A stretch of DNA of 64,000 bases from Drosophila persimilis (Eukaryota > Arthropoda > Insecta > Diptera > Drosophilidae). Under the pieces are notes generated by a model. The model did not search any database and was not told where the DNA came from. It was given only the letters and a program-made list of their open reading frames with translations. This document shows, one piece after another, positions 51,801-62,719 of the stretch. Within the stretch, counting starts at the first letter, position 1. Every line of letters begins with the position of its first letter. The translations under genes and the position numbers were made by a program. The DNA is taken from NCBI RefSeq assembly GCF_003286085.1, contig NW_020825321.1:1550001-1614000 (forward strand). Direction: 5' to 3'.

Positions 51801-52314
51801 GATAAGATCCATGCAGTCGTCCGCGGTCAGTTCCAGAAGTGTCTTGGCGGGCAGGGAGGCATTAGACATCCTAAGCACGACAAAGACAGTGCGGATCTAT
51901 TGGGTTCCCAGCCACCAGGGCATCGAAGGAAACGAAGCGGCGGACGTACTAGCTAAGGAAGGCGTCGGGCTGGAGAATAGGAGAACCGAGAACGTGCCTG
52001 TCTCCCTCAGAACGCTGCAAGGCGATCTAGAGAAGCAGGCTAGAGCACAGACTGATAGCAGGTGGAGGAGTACCACCACCTGCAGAACCTCGAAGATAAT
52101 GTGCAAGGAGCGCAACGAGAAACTTAGCCACTACCTACTGCACCTACCACAAAAGGACTGCAGACTGATAGTGGGAATACTAACAGGTCACTGTCTGGCT
52201 GCTGCACATGCAGCAAAGCTAGGCATCACCAACAGAGACAGTTGCAGGAAATGTGTTGGCATCACTGGAAGATGCCTCCAAAAGGACGCCTCAGGAACTG
52301 CTGGCCTATGCTAA
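48862..52314 (+). pseudogene. LOA-type ORF2, copy 2: endonuclease, RT and RNase H with two in-frame stops
   Basis: One continuous frame starting at ATG 48862 (32 bases inside ORF1), broken only by TAA at 50008-50010 and TAG at 51559-51561. Endonuclease (48862-about 49560): VQEPWIA, GTDANAHHNVWG, SDHKYIQF. RT (50150-51100): KAPGLDGIFP, YRPISLTSF, FVDISGAFNNV, GTPQGGVLSPLLWN and catalytic YADD. RNase H (51595-51960): YTDGSKMDGG, FQAEVFA, DSQAAI and HQGIEGNEAADVLA. This domain set marks the LOA branch. The C-terminus ends early at 52314, before the usual zinc-binding tail is complete (DSCRKCVG is visible). Confidence 0.9.
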
Positions 52315-52466
52315 AAACACCTCGATTCTCGGGGACTTTTTAAAACGACATTAACACTCCCGCGACGGTCCATACACCCCCCCCCCCCCATCCGGATAAC
52401 TAACGGCCATATTGGCCTATGCGCGGCCCCGCTGAGGGCCGTCCGGGTTAACCTAACCTAACCTAT
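52315..52466 (+). other. LOA 3' UTR with C13 run and TAACC tail
   Basis: About 150 bases: a run of 13 C at 52377-52389, GC-rich palindromic stretches (ggccatattggcc) and a terminal run of three TAACC-type units ending about 52465. Next comes BEL element J gag. The tail units look like 3'-end repeats of the element, not a poly(A) tail. Confidence 0.72.
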
Positions 52467-53880
52467 TGGTCTTTCAGGCACACATCACTGAGATCTTGGC
52501 GCTCCAGGCTGTGGAACCTGTGTCAGTGGTCATGCTTCGGGAGCTTTCAGAAAAGTTGAATTCACAAATGCGCGCGCTCCAGGGCTTGTGCACCACTGAG
52601 CAGATCGCAGGATGCATCGTCGTGCAGGAGCTTCTCCGAAAACTGGATCCAGCGAGCCAAGAGAAGTGGGAGGAACGATTCAACGACCGCGCATTCGCAA
52701 ACTTAATTCCGACGTGGGAATCTATGGCCTCGTTCTTGTATCAGCGATGCAGATCATTGGAGACGATGGACTTTTCTATGGCAAGCTATGCGTCGAGCAG
52801 TCAGGTGGGGAGAAGTAGAAAGCATAATAATTCTACGTCCACATTGGTTACAACGAACCAAACCGTAGCACGCTGCGCGCTGTGCAACGATGGTGCTCAC
52901 GAGGTCCAGGACTGTCAGAAGTTTAAGGCACTGTCCCCCACAAATCGCCATAAGCCAGCCAAGCGGCTTTCATTGTGTATAAATTGTCTCAGAACAGGGC
53001 ATCGATTACTTCAGTGCACCTCGAGCAACTGTCGTACCTGCGGGGGCAGACACCATACCCTCCTTCATATTGGTAGCCCTGAATATACCGCAGTCCAAGG
53101 GAAATCAGCGCCGTATACTCCATCTCAGTCTGCGCTGTCTGAGTCTACGCCGTCTGAGCATACCACTGAGCCCTCTACTTCAGCTTCCTCGTCTGCCCTT
53201 ATTGCCAAAGATCTCAGGAATGGTGTTGTTCTACTTGCCACGGCTACGGTCTTAGTCAAAAATCGTTCCGGAGTTTTAGTTCCCTGCCGAGCGTTGCTAG
53301 ATTCCGGCTCCCAGTTGCATCTAATAACTTCTCGGTTTGCGAATCAGCTTCAGCTTCGAAAAATGGAATCATCGACTGCAGTCTCGGGAATAGGCGACTC
53401 TAGCTTCGTCACGGATGGATTTTCGGTTAACGTTAGCCAGCACTCTCGCTCATTGGATTACTCAACTCTCATCACTCCTATTGTAGCCCCTAGCATAACC
53501 GATCGACAGCCAAGCTTTGGAATTGACACTCAAAACTGGAATATTCCATCGAACATACCACTAGCAGATCCGGAGTTTCATAAGTCGCAGCGCGTTGATC
53601 TGCTAATTGGCGCAAGTCTGTTTTACGAGCTCCTGTGTGTTGGTCAGGTCAAGCTACTGCCAGGATTGCCTTTAATTTAGAAAACGCGCTTGGGACGGGT
53701 CGTGTCTGGACGTTTTTCCCGTTTAAAAGGTTCCTCGTTGATGGTCTCTCGCGCTCGGACCGTAGCTGCTGAGGATAATAGTCCAGAGGATCGGCTTGAG
53801 GCGCTTCTTCGGAGGTTTTGGGAGGTAGACAATTGCATCGAACCAATAGTAAAGTCTACCAAAGAAGAGCTAGATTGTGA
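52467..53880 (+). pseudogene. BEL element J: Gag C-terminus, zinc knuckles and protease, with stop
   Basis: Continues J after the LOA insertion. Gag C-terminal half: FQAHITEILALQ, AGCIVVQELLRKLDP. Three knuckles: CALCNDGAHEVQDC, CINCLRTGHRLLQC and CRTCGGRHHTLLH. The protease motif is LLDSGSQLHLI (about 53300). DLLIGASLFYELLCVGQVK follows. An in-frame TAG at 53678-53680 sits where the BEL array copies have Gln (IQKTRLG). The frame then goes on to about 53880 and ends in an unusual run of gatgat/gataga repeats that replaces about 435 bases of coding sequence. Confidence 0.87.
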
Positions 53881-53892
53881 TGATGGTGATAG

Positions 53893-54570
53893 ATGATAGA
53901 TGATGATAGATCCGCTTCAACCTCATCTGGATATTCCCTGAACGACGTTTTAATGGCTGGTCCCGTAATCCAATCCAAACTGTTTCATATTCTTGCTCGA
54001 TTTCGGTCATACTCCGTTGTGATTACGGGAGATATCTGTAAGATGTATCGTTGTGTAAGAGTCTCGACCGAGGATAGCAACTTGCAGTGTATTCTGTGGA
54101 GAAACTCCAGGGAAGAAGACTTGCGTGTGTTTCAATTGGACACCGTTATTTATGGGACGAAGCCAGCCTCCTATTTATCTGTGCGAGCGATGCATCAGTT
54201 GGCAATGGACGAGCAGATGGCGTTTCCAGTTGGAGCTGAAATCCTTCGCCGTGACTTCTACGTGGATGACTTGATATCTGGAGCCAGCTCTCAGGAAGAG
54301 GCTATCCGAATTCGCGAGCAAACTACTGGAATTTTGTCTAGAGGTCAGTTCAGATTGAGGAAATTGTGTTCGAACGTCCCTGCTGTGCTGGATGGATTTC
54401 CGGAAGAGGACAAGGAAACATTTTTGAATTTCGACGATGGCAGCCATGTGACTAAAACTTTAAGACTTGCGTGGGATCCGGTTTCTGATCTACTATTATT
54501 TTCGTTCTCGGCCCTTCAATCTTCTTTGAATTCCTGCAGGCGCACTGTTTTGTCATCCATGCTTAATACT
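53893..54570 (+). pseudogene. BEL element J: reverse transcriptase fragment
   Basis: Begins after the deletion at SGYSLNDVLMAGP. It carries GDICKMYRCVRV, YGTKPASYLSVR, the catalytic DFYVDDLI and LRLAWDPVSD. It is cut off at about 54565 by other sequence, so the connection, RNase H and integrase are absent and no 3' LTR is found in the window. Confidence 0.87.
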
Positions 54571-54760
54571 TTTTTTCACTATAACTAAAAATTTAAATAT
54601 GCATTATTAAAAAAAGGGGCGGTGCCACACCCATTTTTTTTCTGAAATCCATTTCTTATTGATTATATATATCCAATACAAAAAACTAAATGAAAAAATC
54701 TTGTTCCGTTCGGGAGTTATTAATTTTGGCCAACAAAAGTGGTCGTTCGGACCATAGTGC
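54571..54760. other. Unclassified AT-rich repeat-like stretch
   Basis: Between the J RT fragment and the next element. It contains aaaaaggggcggtgcc, an (A/T)-rich stretch and cgttcgggagttatta. It looks like a fragment of a dispersed non-coding repeat and I cannot name it. No ORF of interest. Confidence 0.4.
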
Positions 54761-56841
54761 ATAGTTTTCATCCCTAAAGCAGGTAAAGCCTCACTCGCAA
54801 CCCCGAAAGACTTTAACCAATAAGTTTATCGTCTTTCCTACTTAAAACCTTTGAGAGACTTATCGGCTTACAACTATAAGTCCTCAGCTGTACTTCAGTG
54901 CGCAGCATGCCTACCGGAAAGGAAAATCCGAGGAAACGGCACTTCATCAAGTAATCTCGAGTGTAGAAAAATCTAATAGCTTTTCTCGATATCGAGGGAG
55001 CCTTCAACAACGTCATACCAGGCGCTATTACAGAAGCCCTGACTGACCTGGGGTGGACCGTCACTTGTTGATGCTCATTGATCAATTGCTCATACGCAGG
55101 ACGGTGACATCATCGATGGGATCGTCCACAAAGTCAAGGTATGGCAACAGAGGAACCCCGCAAGGTGGAGTTCTTTCTCCTCTTCTGTGGAACATGGCAG
55201 TCAATAAGATTCTATGCGACCTGGAAAAGGGGTGCTGTAAGGTAGTGGCATACGCGGATGACGTTGCAATTATCTTTACGGGGAAATAGCCCCAAACACT
55301 ATGCGACCTAATGACCGCAAAGCTTGCTGGATTGTCTGGATGGACAGAACCGCGCGGGTTGGGACTAAGTCCCTCGAAAACGGAACTCGTGTTATTCACA
55401 AAAGAATACAAGGTCCTGCCCCTGAACACCAAAATACTAAATGGTTACAGGCTCTCCTTCAGCGAAACTGCCTGCTAACCAGGAAACTGGTTGGTAATTG
55501 ACAAAAAGCTTAACTGGAACCTGAATGTCAAGGATAGAGTGAAGAAGGCAACGACAGCACTCTACACTTGCAAAAAGCTATTGGCCTACAGTGGGCATGA
55601 ACCCAAGCGTAGTCCTATGGATATATCTGGCAATAGTCAGACCTATATTACTCTACGGAGTTACTGTGTGGTGGCCTGCCCTAACAAAAAGGACGATCAC
55701 CAATCAGCTCTGCATCAGTGGAGCTCTTCGAACCACACCAAAATATGCGCTAAACGCCATGCTATACCTCCAGAGCCTTGACTTCGCAGGAAAGGAACGG
55801 GCAGAAATGGCAGCAATATGCATTAGAGACTCTGAACAATGGGTACCTCAGCACATAGGTCACTCATCCATACTAAATAAAAACAACATTGTCCTCGTAA
55901 GAACGGACTATCAAGTTCCAAGGGAGCACACGGATACTCCATTCAGCAACATCATCCCTCACAGAGACGAATGGCTCGAGGGACTCCCAGGCCCAGACGG
56001 GGCCATAAGCATATTCACGGATGGCTCAAAGCTGGACGGCAGGGTCGGAGGAGGAATCTAGCTAAACATAAGGCAATCTTTCAGGCTTCCGGATAACTGT
56101 AGCGTCTTCCAAGCGGAAGTTATAGCAATCAGGGAGGCTCTGTACTGCTTTCACACAGTTACCGCCACGGAACCCATCTAAACATCTACAGCGATAGCCA
56201 AGCTGCGATCAGATCACTCAACGCGATCTCCTCGAACTCGGCTACTGTGGCGAAGTGCCATAGATCTCTTCATGAGATGGCTCAGCAATTTGCTATCAGC
56301 CTTATATGGGTCCCGGGCCACCGGGACATCGAGGGCAACTGCATAACGGACCAGCTGGCCAGATATGGTACTACGACCCCCCCTTCTCCAAGATAAGGAT
56401 GATATTTGTATGCCTATGGCCACCTACAAGCTCATCATAAAAGAGCAGTACAAGCGACTGACAGACGAAAAGTGGCAAATAGGGCCACGTTGTCGCACAG
56501 CTCGGCAAACATGGTCGACCATAGATAAGAAGCTCACCTCAGAGCTCTGCAAACTAGGCAGAGAAAGGTGCAGCGCAGTCATACGTTAGCTCACAGGACA
56601 TTGGCTAGTAGGCATCCACGCAAACAGGCTGGGTGCCCCACACAATGATTTCTGCCACAGCTGCAGAGACGATGACGAGGAGGAGACAGTGGAACACCTG
56701 TTCTGCTCCTGTCCAGCTCTCAGCAGAAGGAGGCTACAGCACTTACGCTATGCCTTTCTGAATGACATCTCGGAGATGTCTACGTTATATCCCAGAAAGA
56801 TCGCAAACTTTATAAGAGCATCTGGATGGGACAACTGTTGA
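54761..56841 (+). pseudogene. Second LOA-type element: RT, RNase H and C-terminal zinc region, degraded
   Basis: RT pieces: FIPKAGK-like start (54770), then GTPQGGVLSPLLWN and catalytic YADDVA (55140-55265). Thumb and connection: VIDKKLNWNLNVKDRVKKATTALY (55491) and LRTTPKYALNAML (about 55730). RNase H: FTDGSKLDGRVGGGI (56010-56060, then a stop), FQAEVIAIREALY and WVPGHRDIEGN (about 56310-56345). The C-terminus has a cysteine/histidine cluster CHSCRDDDEEETVEHLFCSCP (about 56650-56710, residues shown in part of the frame) and ends at the stop near 56841. It is related to but clearly different from the LOA copies at 39610-52466. Many frame changes. Confidence 0.8.
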
Positions 56842-57943
56842 CATGAAATCTCACTTGCAGGGAGAGAATGATCCCAAGCGGTATCACAACGGGCCGAAAC
56901 CGGCCTAAGTGTGTCGGGCTCCGAGCGAGCTTTCTTATTTTTAACACAGCCATTATTACATCAATATTCCCTGAAAAGTGGAAGGAGGCCAAAATAGTCT
57001 CTATCCCTAAAGTAAGCTCACAAGATTACAGCCCTATATCCATTTTACCGAGCTTATCAAAAGAGTTCGAGGCTTTGGTGGCTGTGCAAATAAATACATT
57101 TTTTTCTGAGCACACATTCTTAACAACAACCAATCTGGATTCAGACGAAACATACAAACGCCATAATAAAAATTGTAGAGGATATCCGCGAAGGAATGGA
57201 CGACGGAAATGTAACATTCCTAACTCTTCTTGACTATACTAAAGCTTTTGACTCAGTTAATGAGTGTATCAATGTTAGCAATGTAGAACTGGAGAAGATT
57301 AGTGCATGGGCGACTCACAATCGCCTATGCCTAAAGCCATCCAAGCCAAAATGTTTGGTTATCTACAAAAACAAGAAAAAGATAATCTCAACACTATTAA
57401 GACGCGCAGAAATCTCAAATACTCCCATTAGCTACGTAGAGAAGGCAAATAACTTAGGCTTTATTCTAAACAATACGCTCTCATGGGATGATCAAGTGAG
57501 CAAAGCCGTAGGGAAAACATATGGGATCTTAAGGTCACTCAATATTACCAAAAGATTTATACCGCTAAACATTCGGATGCAAATAGCAAAAGCATACCTT
57601 GTACCTGTACACAACTATGGGACAGAGGCATTGGGTAACTGTGGTTACGCAGACAGCAAAAGTTGAACGTGTGCTTTATTTATAGATATATAGCTAGATA
57701 TATATTTGGGTTAAGCCGAAATGACAGAATTTCAGCTTTCTCATTCAAAATATTTTCACCACTCGACATAAAACTTTAAAGTCCCGAGAGGCATTTCTTT
57801 ATCAATGTCATTCGAATTTGGAATCAGCTTCTGCATCACATGAAAAATATAAATAACCTTTCACAGTTCAAAAAGCAGTTAAGAGCCCCACCTTACAGTA
57901 GATTAAGAAACCGTACATATCAAAACCTAAAATCGAAAAACTG
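56842..57943 (+). pseudogene. Non-LTR retrotransposon RT fragment, clade unassigned
   Basis: FPEKWKEAKIVSIPK (about 56970), DYSPISILPSLSKEFE, then in another frame TLLDYTKAFDSVN (57220) joined directly to a region after the catalytic motif (ISAWATHNRLCLKPSKPKC). The YADD region is therefore deleted. The later part (57420-57940) has NNLGFILNNTLSWDDQVSKAVGKTYGILRSL and a frameshifted C-terminus ending near 57940. It could belong to the I, R1 or Jockey groups. I cannot decide from the sequence alone. Confidence 0.7.
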
Positions 57944-58572
57944 ACTTCGACCACTCCAAGTGTGCAGCAGTTGATCTCGTTTGCAACTCCAAGGGCAACG
58001 ACAGCTGCTGGCCACAGGTACTAGGCCTGTGGTGACTAAATGACAAGTTTTTGTTTCACGGCTGGCCCCTGACCTCACATCTAATGATGTAATTTATTTT
58101 ATTCAAAGAAAACTTCTCTTTTGCCAGGGAGATAGGCTCGTTTTAGATAAGCATCTCCGCAACTCAATTTAACACCATTTGCTCCGCCAATTTTTGGCCT
58201 GATCTGTTGAGCCGCATAAACTTCACGATTCCTATTAGACTTACCAAAAATTGTATACCGTTATTCCTTCCACTTTTTAGATCGAATTATTCCTTGCATA
58301 TACCGTTTAGGGTCTTATGCTCGGATTATAATTCCCTCTACCATATTGTATCCACCACTAATCCTCTTCCTCTTTTAAATTACTAATCCTTACACACCTT
58401 TCTAGTAATTAGTAATTGTAGTGGTATTTGTATTTTGAATGCATGCCTAGCTCTCTTAGTAACTTTAGTGCTAATTTTCCTTACTTCTGCTGGTTTCAGA
58501 CAGGCCACTTGACGGTGGAGTAATTGCATCGCCTCTTGCAAGATGCAGTCATTGCATGTCAACGTCCAAGAT
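57944..58572 (+). pseudogene. CR1-like fragment with large internal deletion
   Basis: Starts with ORF1 sequence (aaaaactgacttcgacc) matching 62085 onward and continues to about 58197, where the ORF1 motif encoding CSAKFW is joined to the last part of ORF2 (cctgatctgttgagccg), followed by the 3' UTR to 58572. About 2.7 kb is missing. A further small deletion in ORF1 near 58040 removes a palindromic stretch present in other copies. Confidence 0.85.
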
Positions 58573-59340
58573 AATGTAACCCTAAATTAGAAAAGATTAT
58601 ATAATCATATTAGTTTAGTTTGACCTGTGATGGACCTATTTCAGGCTGAGGTAAGCTCAGTCACGTCCAGGGGTCAATCCACAAGAAATTTGTAGAAATA
58701 GATGGAACCTTTAGGGCGGCGTCGGGGTGGCGGCCTATCGTAGAGAGGTAGATCAGGGCTAGAGTGGGCGTCGCTCGTCGTGTATACGAAACGGCGTGCG
58801 TGGACTCGGGGTGGGGTAGTGTCGGTGCCTCGGCTAGTTGGAATGAACTTACGCAATTGGGTGTAACTTTAGTAATTCGACACTTTATTATAATTCTTAG
58901 CACTTTAAATAAATTTAGTTTAATTGGTCGCCGGTGTTTCTTGTAGGTTCCGGGTACAACGTCTGTACTCCGAACCAAGTCTCTGCGCAAGCTACCTCTT
59001 GGTTCTCGTCGCCGTCTTCTTATAGGCTCGTATTGCTGGATCCGCGGGTTTGAAAGTGCACTTCCGCGTCGGGGTGCACTTCGCCGTTCTTGGTGACCGT
59101 CGCCGACTTTCGCGGTGTCATCTTTCCGCAGTTGATGAACCCGGAAGACCGCACTTGGCCGATGGCTTGACCTGGAGTGGGGAAAGTCTTCGCGTTGGCG
59201 CGTGTTTATCGGTGGCTGCGTGCGGAGAGGGGGCGTGGTTGCGGGGTGTGGTGCGATACGCTCATTATAAGTCGGGGGACTTAATTGCGGGGGACTTATT
59301 GCGAATTAAATGCCAAGTTACTAAGCTGTCTTGGAAATAA
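58573..59340. other. Non-coding stretch, possibly LTR or leader of the following BEL element
   Basis: GC-rich in the middle. It has no coding match that I recognise. It contains TTTAAATAAATTT-like AT stretches near 58910 and several G-rich runs near 59220-59290, and lies directly upstream of BEL gag. On the minus strand there is a tgacccctggacgtgac block near 58660 that resembles a tRNA-Trp-type primer site. I could not define LTR ends. Confidence 0.35.
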
Positions 59341-60138
59341 GAGACGGCTGCAGTCCAATGTAGGTGATCTTCTAAATAGCACACAGGTGTCTCGTTCATC
59401 GAGACTTCCCAAGCTAAAGCTGCCTGAGTTCGCTGGAAAGTTTACGGAATGGACCAGCTGGTACAATACCTTTGCTACTCTAATAGAGTCAGACTCTAAA
59501 TTGGATGAGTTGTATAAATTTATTCACTTGAGATCATCGTTATGAGCTGGACCGTTATGTGAGATTGAGGGTTTGGAATTAACAGGGCCTAATTATCGCA
59601 AGGCACTAAGATTATTGAAAGATCGCTATGAAAATAAGGCAATTATTCTGCAATCACATGTACAGGAGCTATTGAACTTAAGGCGGCTAAAAAGACCCGA
59701 CTCAGAAGTACTGGGAGTGCTGGTAGACAATGTAAATTCCCAATTAGTAGCACTCAAGTCGTTAAGGGACGATAAGGAGATTCTGGATGCAGTAATTTTC
59801 CATCTAATTCGTAAGAAGCGTGCTGAAGATACAATGGATAGGTGGGAAGTTGAGTGGGATTGCCAGAAGTTACCGTCGTGGTCATTGTTATCGCAGTTTC
59901 TGATAAACAGAATAGTCAATATGGCAAATAGGGAAGTTCGACGAGGCAATGGTAGAGGTAAGATTAAAAATTCGACCTTAGCTGCAACAATAGGCAGCAA
60001 TGGCTGCTATGTTTGTCCTGGGACACATGGATTGACAGGGTGTCAAAGGTTTAAAGAACTATCACCAGTACAACGTTACCATGAGCCATGAACTGTGCCT
60101 GATTTGTTTTAGCAAGCGACATACAACTAGAAACTGTA
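59341..60138 (+). pseudogene. BEL/Pao element Q: gag, broken
   Basis: LPKLKLPEFAGKFTEWTSWYNTFATLI (59400-59490) is the start of the DUF1759-type Gag core. A stop near 59545 breaks it. The next frame (59573-60091) has YRKALRLLKDRYENKAIILQS, NVNSQLVALKSL and CYVCPGTHGLTGCQRF, one zinc knuckle. It is a different BEL family from A, J and the array, judging by sequence. Confidence 0.82.
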
Positions 60139-60704
60139 ATGGTTAACGATGTAGGATTTGCAGCAAGGCGCATCATGAACTTCTGCATCGAAAGATACCT
60201 ATTGTTGCCAATGAGCCAGGGCTCAAAGGGTTGCAAGAGCTCCCTATTGTCTAGATCATCCATCAACTTTTTTGCGACCGCTGTAGTTCAAATCAAACCT
60301 ATAGACGGAGGATATCGCAATTGCAGGTGGGTGTTAGATTCCGGAAGTAAATTAAAATTTCTGACGGCTATGATATTCTCGGCCCTGGGCCTAGAAATGC
60401 GCGACTCAGTCATACAAATCAGTGGTATTGGAAATGCAACATCTCAAGTTATGGGAGAGGTGCAAGCGACTTTTAAATCTAGCGTCACCAGATATATGAC
60501 TACCGAGGACTTCTGTGTGCTGAAGGAAATAACTCAGTATAACCCAACAAGCTCAGCCATTTGTCCAGAGTGGATTCCATCCAAGGGAGTTACGCTGGCC
60601 GACCCTACATTTCAGTCCGCGGAAGATATTGGCATGCTAAGAATATCGCCAGTTAGGGCATTAAGAGGCAATAGAGCCCACCGGACAAGAAAAGGTCGAA
60701 TACT
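60139..60704 (+). pseudogene. BEL/Pao element Q: protease region, broken
   Basis: After a knuckle remnant, the frame 60139-60768 has WVLDSGSKLKFLTAMIFSALGL (protease motif DSGS), IQISGIGNATSQVMG and VTLADPTFQSAEDIGML. The usual GA-LFY segment is altered and about 130 residues between protease and RT appear deleted near 60640-60700. Confidence 0.82.
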
Positions 60705-61192
60705 TCATGCCGCATCATGCGGTTATTCGCTCAGAGAGTTTGACGAACAAATTACGAGTCGTATTTGATGCCTCATGTAGATCTAGCAATGGCAGGTCAC
60801 TAAACGACGCAACCTTGGTTGGTCCAACGTTGCAGCCTGATCTGTTCGAGACATTAACCAGGTTCCGTTTCTATAGATACGCCATTACGGCCGACATAAA
60901 GAAAATGTACCGTCAAATATTGGTTGCGGAACCACATAGAAACAATCAATGCATTCTATGGCGATGCAACGTTTCGAATCCTATCCAGGTGCTGCGCCTA
61001 AACACGATCACTTATGGAACAAATTCGGCGCCGTTCCTGGCAGTACGTTGCCTCTATTACTTGGGCGATAGGTACGCGGAAAAATTTCCGTTAGCTAGAG
61101 AGGCGCTTCACTGCCTAGTTTCTATATGGATGATATGCTGTGTGAAGCCGAATCAGATGAGGAACTGACAATGTTGAAAGAACAAATACAAT
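60705..61192 (+). pseudogene. BEL/Pao element Q: reverse transcriptase, frameshifted and truncated
   Basis: From 60707: PHHAVIRSESLTNKLRVVFDA, SLNDATLVGPTLQPDLFE, ADIKKMYRQILV, TITYGTNSAPFLAVR. The catalytic motif is in the next frame (tatatggatgatatg at about 61123-61137, giving YMDD), so one base was lost or gained just before it. The RT stops at about 61192 where a CR1-like element starts. Confidence 0.85.
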
Positions 61193-61704
61193 CGTTCTTT
61201 TTCGTAGTGATCGGACGCGTTTTTATTTTGCGCTCCGAATTTTTTTCTTTTGTTTTGAATAAACAGCCGGTGTTTTCCTAAATTTAAGTTTATTTAACTT
61301 CCTAACCAGCCAACAATCTGGAAACCTATTCTATTCCGCGAGTGCATGCCTTTGATTAGTGTTAAAACATTATTTAACTTTTTGTTTTTCGGCGTCGGCT
61401 TGTCGTGTTTGTGTTGTTGCAGTGAGTGAGTACGCATTACATTGCATTGCAGTCCGCTCTCGTCTGGTAGCTTTTGTTGTGTTATCACTCTCTCCCTATC
61501 ACCTAAACTTAAATAACTGTTCTTTCTCTCTCGCTCTCGTAACATTCTGTTCATTCTGTAGCTCTCTCTCTCTCTCTCTCATTAGCTGGTGGTGCAACTG
61601 TTCTCCTCTCCTCCTATTAGCGTTTGTCTGGCACGCTGGTTTGATAGCCATTTGTTTCGAAATATTATTTGACTTTAATTTTAATTTTGTTCAAATTTTT
61701 TAAT
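61193..61704 (+). promoter_or_regulatory. 5' UTR of a plus-strand CR1-like copy
   Basis: Starts cgttctttttcgtagtgatc like the complete element (47023 on the minus strand) and aligns along its length. It contains a CT repeat of about 20 bases near 61563-61580. It should hold the element promoter. A copy that keeps its 5' end is unusual for non-LTR elements, most of which are 5'-truncated. Confidence 0.65.
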
Positions 61705-62719
61705 ATGGTGTATGTGCCAAAAAATCATGCAATAAGCTGATCACCCACGATCAGCCGATTATCCCCTGCTGGCTCTGCGACAGCGTAGTGCACGCAAAAT
61801 GCGCTGGATTGTCTGGCCTTGTGAGTGATGTCATTTCAAAGCGTAATGGTTTGCACTACAGTAGCGAGGCATGCCGTGCGGTGGAGAAGGACCGTGTAGC
61901 TTTTATGAAGCAGACGCGGAGTGGCTTTAAGGAGCTGACCGTTGGTTTTAAAACCAATACGATCGGCTCCTAGCCATGGAGGCTCAGTTTTGCAGTCTGC
62001 AACTGCTGAATGGGTCTCCGAGGCGTAAAAGGGTCCCTCGGCGGGATCTGCAAGTGCCAACCGTCACTCAGCCGTGCGCCGCCGAAAAACTGACTCCGAC
62101 CACTCCAAGTGTGTAGCAGCTGATCTCGTTTGCCAATCCAAGGGCAACGACAGCTGCTGGCGATGCAGATTCGGTAGCCGAATTCATCGCCTCGGAGAAT
62201 GTGCAGCCAAGTACGTCTGTAGCGTCCGTGTCCGTGGTGTCCGCAAGTTCGCTAGAAGTCCCGTCTCTCCCGATCCCACCAGTAAATAGACGTTCCGGAC
62301 CTCCGGATATTGCCACCACAGGTACTAGGCCTGTGGTGACTAATCCACTGGTGGGAGTCCCACCAAAACGACAAGTTTTTGTTTCACGGCTGGCCGCTGA
62401 CCTCACATCTAATGATGTAATTGCTTTTATTCAAAGCAAAATAAAAGCCGTGGGTTTAAAGGTGGAGAAATTTAATTTCTCTTATGCCAGGGAGATAGCC
62501 TCGTCTAAGATAAGCCTCTCCCCAACTCAATTTGACACCATTTGCTCCGCCAAATTTTGGCCGGAGCATTTGGTTGTGAAGGAGTTTAAGGCTAAGAAGA
62601 AGAATAGGCCACCCATATCCCTCACAAATCTTTCCAGTGTGCCACCCTCAACCTCAACTTCCTCTTCCTCAACTTCCCGTCTTGCTTCAACCTTTCCAAA
62701 GAACTATCTTCTCTTTTAG
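61705..62719 (+). pseudogene. CR1-like ORF1, plus-strand copy, broken
   Basis: The ATG at 61705 is followed by an early stop. The PHD-like finger remains in another frame (CWLCDSVVHAKCAGLSG, 61768-61818). The C-terminal 170 residues are open from 62201 to the natural stop at 62717-62719 and nearly match ORF1 of the complete element (VFVSRLAADLTSNDVIAF). Small indels near 61735, 61965 and 62115 account for the breaks. Confidence 0.85.

Larger units (their letters stand above)
39610..52466 (+). mobile_element. LOA-type non-LTR element with internal tandem duplication and nested CR1
   Basis: ORF1 plus an ORF2 holding endonuclease, reverse transcriptase and RNase H identifies the LOA branch (LOA, Bilbo, Baggins and relatives). 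The front segment from just before ORF1 to the RT motif FFPKAGK is present twice: copy 1 is 39847-42346 plus 47041-47430, copy 2 is 47434-50330. Corresponding positions of ORF1 are offset by 7587. The join at about 47430 reuses about four bases (GCCA). Copy 1 is split by a CR1-like element (42352-47023) that copy 2 lacks, so that insertion came after the duplication. The element sits inside BEL element J gag. Confidence 0.88.

Noticed and set aside
52448..52465. A piece of telomeric repeat array
   Set aside because: Only three units at the very end of a non-LTR element. It fits a retrotransposon tail better than a telomere remnant.
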